Of a DNA stretch of 21,414 nt, positions 19,098 through 21,414 are shown piece by piece. The DNA lies in the IMG/VR virus record IMGVR_UViG_3300042887_001327, positions 1 through 21,414 of that record; one strand, given 5' to 3'. Within the stretch, counting starts at the first letter, position 1; every line of letters starts with the position of its first letter. Both the position numbers and the translations under genes were made by a program. This stretch comes from a virus. Below the pieces are notes generated by a model. That model was not told the origin of the DNA and ran no database searches. It was given only the letters and a program-made list of their open reading frames with translations.

Positions 19098-21414
19098 TTA
19101 TTTCCTTCCTACGTTTTGTAGCGCTTCTTTCATGTACTCAAGAGGCGATGCTTTTGGTGGTATTTTATCAGCGGGTGCTGACCTCGTGTGATCTCTTAAC
19201 GACTCGCGAAACGCATCTAAGAGCTTGGCACCTGCGTCAGATGAGCCGTTACCAAGCGTTGACACGGTTGACGCGTCAAAAACGTACTCACCGTCAGCGA
19301 GCATCGCGGGAATGTCATCCGACTGCCCGTCGCCGCGACCCCTGACGTAGTGCCCAGTCGCGCCCGTGATGAACTCAGGAATATGCTCGCCCTCGCCACT
19401 GCCATGTGCCTGCCCACCTTCGGCCATCATCCCGCCGGGCAAGCTAGGTATACCGGTGCCGGCCATGGCCAGTGGGTTAGTGCCCGAGCCTTGATAGAGC
19501 CAGTCGGCTGCCGCTTTCTGACCCGTTGGGATGACAGGGATACCGGGCGTGGGCTTACCCATCAACTGGCTACCCGCAAACGTTGTAGGATTGCCACCAG
19601 ACGTGTCAGAGCCGTAGGTGAAGTAGTTAGGTGCTTGGCGTTTTTGCAACACGCCATAGAGACGCGGATCTAGCCCCGAAATGCCTTGCTGCATCTGCGC
19701 AAGCTGCAAGGGGCTACCGCCCTCTGCAGCCCGTATAGGCGCTAGTTGCTGATACACGTTGTAATTCTCAAATGGGTTGTATTCGTTCACGTTCACACCT
19801 TGCAAGAATGTACTTTGTAAGTTACCGGGCAGCGCCCCCGGACTTGAACCTTGGGCACCTGCGTACATGTACGAGGGTGCCATCGCAGCGCTTGGTGCCG
19901 AGGCCTTAGGCGGCGTGATCGCTGCCTGCACCAACGGTGGCGGGTTGATGATAGGCGGGTTTATATCAATTGGCGGTTCTACGTCAATTGGGGGCGTAAC
20001 GCTTGGTGGCGGGTAGATAACAGGCAACGGCGGCTTGACTGTGGATGTACCACCACCGCCTATATTGCCACCACCGATTGGCGGCTCATCAATCTTTACC
20101 GTTTTTATTGGCTCCCGCAAGACGGGTTGCGTTTCAGTTTGCAACGCAAAATCTGTCAACGGGCTTGTTTCTGCAACAGGCTGTGTAATAGGCTGCGTTT
20201 GTGCAACGTGCTCAGCCCCTGCCTCAGTTAGCGCGCCTTCTTTTGTTACCCAATCTTTAGCAATTGCTTCTGCAGGTGTTGTTCCAAGTTTTGTTGAATT
20301 TAATAAAAAAGCAAACGCTGCGGGTAACCTGTCAGCTTCATCTAGCTTATCTGTTGCTTTGTTAACATCTTGTAGGGATTGCTCAATTGACGCACCGTTG
20401 CCATTGCCCCCGCTCCCACCGGAATTTTGACTAGCAAAAACAACAGCCGCTCCGACGTCTTTTAAAGACGCACCGTCTTTAACCAAACCTTGTAAGAAGT
20501 TCAATGTTTTAACAGACGGCGTATCAAGTGCAACACTTGAATACAAATCACTGATAGATGTTTTTACCTGTGATTTTAATAAATCAGGAATAGCGTCGCC
20601 GGTTTTTAAATTATTTAAAAGTTCTTGAACCAACGAGCCGTCTGTCTTTTTTCCAACAGCTAACAAGTCATCAATCAGCGTTGCACCTGCGGTTTTCTGA
20701 AATATTCCGCTGTTTGATTCATCTAGCAAGCTGCTTACTAAAGCCTTGCCGGCAACGCTTGTACTGTTTTCTGTTTTTCTTAAAAAGTCAAAAGTTTTTG
20801 ATGGCTCAACAACATTCATCACCCCGTTCGGAGCGAGTTCAAAACCATAAAACTTGTTAGTAAAGCTGTTAATGCCCTCAAGGCTGCTAAGCGTAGGTGC
20901 TATCTGCTCGCCATAAAGCTTTAAACCTGCACCGACTTGTCCAGCAGGTGGTAAAGCAGCCAAGCTGGTAACGGGCGGCAAGCCTTTGCTTGAACCAGTC
21001 AGTGCAGCGGGTAAGTCGCCAAGAGCTTGTGCAATATTTTGCCCCTCTTGCGTTACAGGCGTGTAGGACAATCGCTCTGCAATGTTATTGGCAACAGTGT
21101 CAATAACTTTTGGATCAACTGGCGCTCCTGTAGCAAGGTCGTACCAAGTTTTACCCACACCATAGCCGGCTGCTGCGACGTTCCCCGCAACAAAGCCTAG
21201 TTGATTCATACCTGCTTCAAACAAACCAAGCGCTTGATTTTTTATTTCAGTTGGAAAATTAGCCAAGTAATCTAATAGACCACCAGTGTTTTCTGTTGTC
21301 AGTTGACTATTTTGAGCGCTAACTACATTACCCTGCGCGTCAATTTGTGGGACAGCAGAGCCGTATGTTTTTGTTGGCGCGGTTACTACCGGCAGCGCAC
21401 CCGCGCTTGTCGTT
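19098..21414 (-). CDS. large virion-associated protein, 5' end outside window
   Basis: The frame is open to the window edge; at least 771 residues are visible. A TTG at 21266 is not the real start, because the protein continues upstream without a stop (LTTENTGGLLDYL precedes it). The N-terminal visible half is helical. A striking Pro-rich hinge follows (STVKPPLPVIYPPPSVTPPI and onward, DNA about 19900-20070). The C-terminal domain contains GHYVRGRGDGQSDDIPAMLA, DGEYVFDASTV and LGNGSSDAGAKLLDAFR. This 'SDxIPAxLxDGEyV...GxGSSxAGA' block is familiar from many phage structural proteins, though its function is not known to me. The stop lies 2 bases before the next gene's ATG. Confidence 0.82.
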   Translation of the reverse strand, partial: TTSAGALPVVTAPTKTYGSAVPQIDAQGNVVSAQNSQLTTENTGGLLDYLANFPTEIKNQALGLFEAGMNQLGFVAGNVAAAGYGVGKTWYDLATGAPVDPKVIDTVANNIAERLSYTPVTQEGQNIAQALGDLPAALTGSSKGLPPVTSLAALPPAGQVGAGLKLYGEQIAPTLSSLEGINSFTNKFYGFELAPNGVMNVVEPSKTFDFLRKTENSTSVAGKALVSSLLDESNSGIFQKTAGATLIDDLLAVGKKTDGSLVQELLNNLKTGDAIPDLLKSQVKTSISDLYSSVALDTPSVKTLNFLQGLVKDGASLKDVGAAVVFASQNSGGSGGNGNGASIEQSLQDVNKATDKLDEADRLPAAFAFLLNSTKLGTTPAEAIAKDWVTKEGALTEAGAEHVAQTQPITQPVAETSPLTDFALQTETQPVLREPIKTVKIDEPPIGGGNIGGGGTSTVKPPLPVIYPPPSVTPPIDVEPPIDINPPIINPPPLVQAAITPPKASAPSAAMAPSYMYAGAQGSSPGALPGNLQSTFLQGVNVNEYNPFENYNVYQQLAPIRAAEGGSPLQLAQMQQGISGLDPRLYGVLQKRQAPNYFTYGSDTSGGNPTTFAGSQLMGKPTPGIPVIPTGQKAAADWLYQGSGTNPLAMAGTGIPSLPGGMMAEGGQAHGSGEGEHIPEFITGATGHYVRGRGDGQSDDIPAMLADGEYVFDASTVSTLGNGSSDAGAKLLDAFRESLRDHTRSAPADKIPPKASPLEYMKEALQNVGRK

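Noticed and set aside
21266-21414. TTG at 21266 as the start of the last gene
   Set aside because: The frame stays open to the window edge with normal-looking protein sequence and there is no Shine-Dalgarno before the TTG; the gene is simply cut by the window.

Overview
The window looks like an internal segment of a tailed bacteriophage (or prophage) genome. It has a phage replication module, long runs of tiny overlapping genes with no cellular counterparts, and large virion-type proteins on the opposite strand. There are no housekeeping genes, rRNA or tRNA. Shine-Dalgarno sites (GGAGG, GAGGTGA) and sigma70-like promoters point to a Gram-negative host, and the fairly high-GC coding style suggests a proteobacterium; the host is an inference. 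No terminase, portal, capsid, lysis or integrase gene is inside the window.

Layout. (1) 1-1252, plus strand: the 3' end of a DUF932 gene and two small unknown genes, with short G/C hairpins between them. (2) 5733-1239, minus strand: a Cro/YdaS-like HTH regulator, a primase-polymerase/VapE-type helicase fusion, a VRR-NUC nuclease and an SNF2-type helicase. Between the primase-helicase and VRR-NUC genes lies a 254-base AT-rich spacer. It and its edges carry ten exact copies of the heptamer GTGACAT, a candidate replication origin or multi-site operator. (3) 5816-10027, plus strand, divergent from the HTH gene: an unknown protein, a DUF2800 Cas4/RecB-like nuclease, a DUF2815 single-strand DNA-binding protein, a 455-base structured non-coding region, and a family B DNA polymerase. 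(4) 10075-15091, plus strand: about twenty small genes, mostly joined by ATGA-type overlaps. They include two 30-residue membrane microproteins, a zinc-ribbon protein, a DUF3310 protein and a second HTH regulator. The middle part (about 11.2-13.8 kb) is visibly more AT-rich than its flanks. (5) 21414-15127, minus strand: four large Ala/Gln/Gly/Pro-rich proteins with virion or DNA-ejection character, ending at a terminator that overlaps the last plus-strand gene.

How it fits together. The replisome can be largely read from the window: AEP primase plus SF3-like helicase, SNF2 helicase, two PD-(D/E)XK nucleases, SSB and a proofreading PolB. The HTH gene and the divergent promoter region at 5734-5815 probably form the switch between the leftward and rightward replication operons. 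Two plus-strand start points (5760 and 10024) share a promoter-leader design: a CAGTTAAAA element just after the -35 box and an identical CACGGAGAAACAC ribosome-binding leader.

The strongest candidate for something undescribed is the non-coding region 7839-8293. It holds two divergent copies, 212 bases apart, of the same long-range stem (ACCAACACG...CGTGTTGGT, then GGATTGC...GCAGTCC). The copies differ by a compensatory base-pair change, share an internal loop, and each has a different hairpin directly 5' of it. This looks like a tandem structured RNA between the SSB and polymerase genes.
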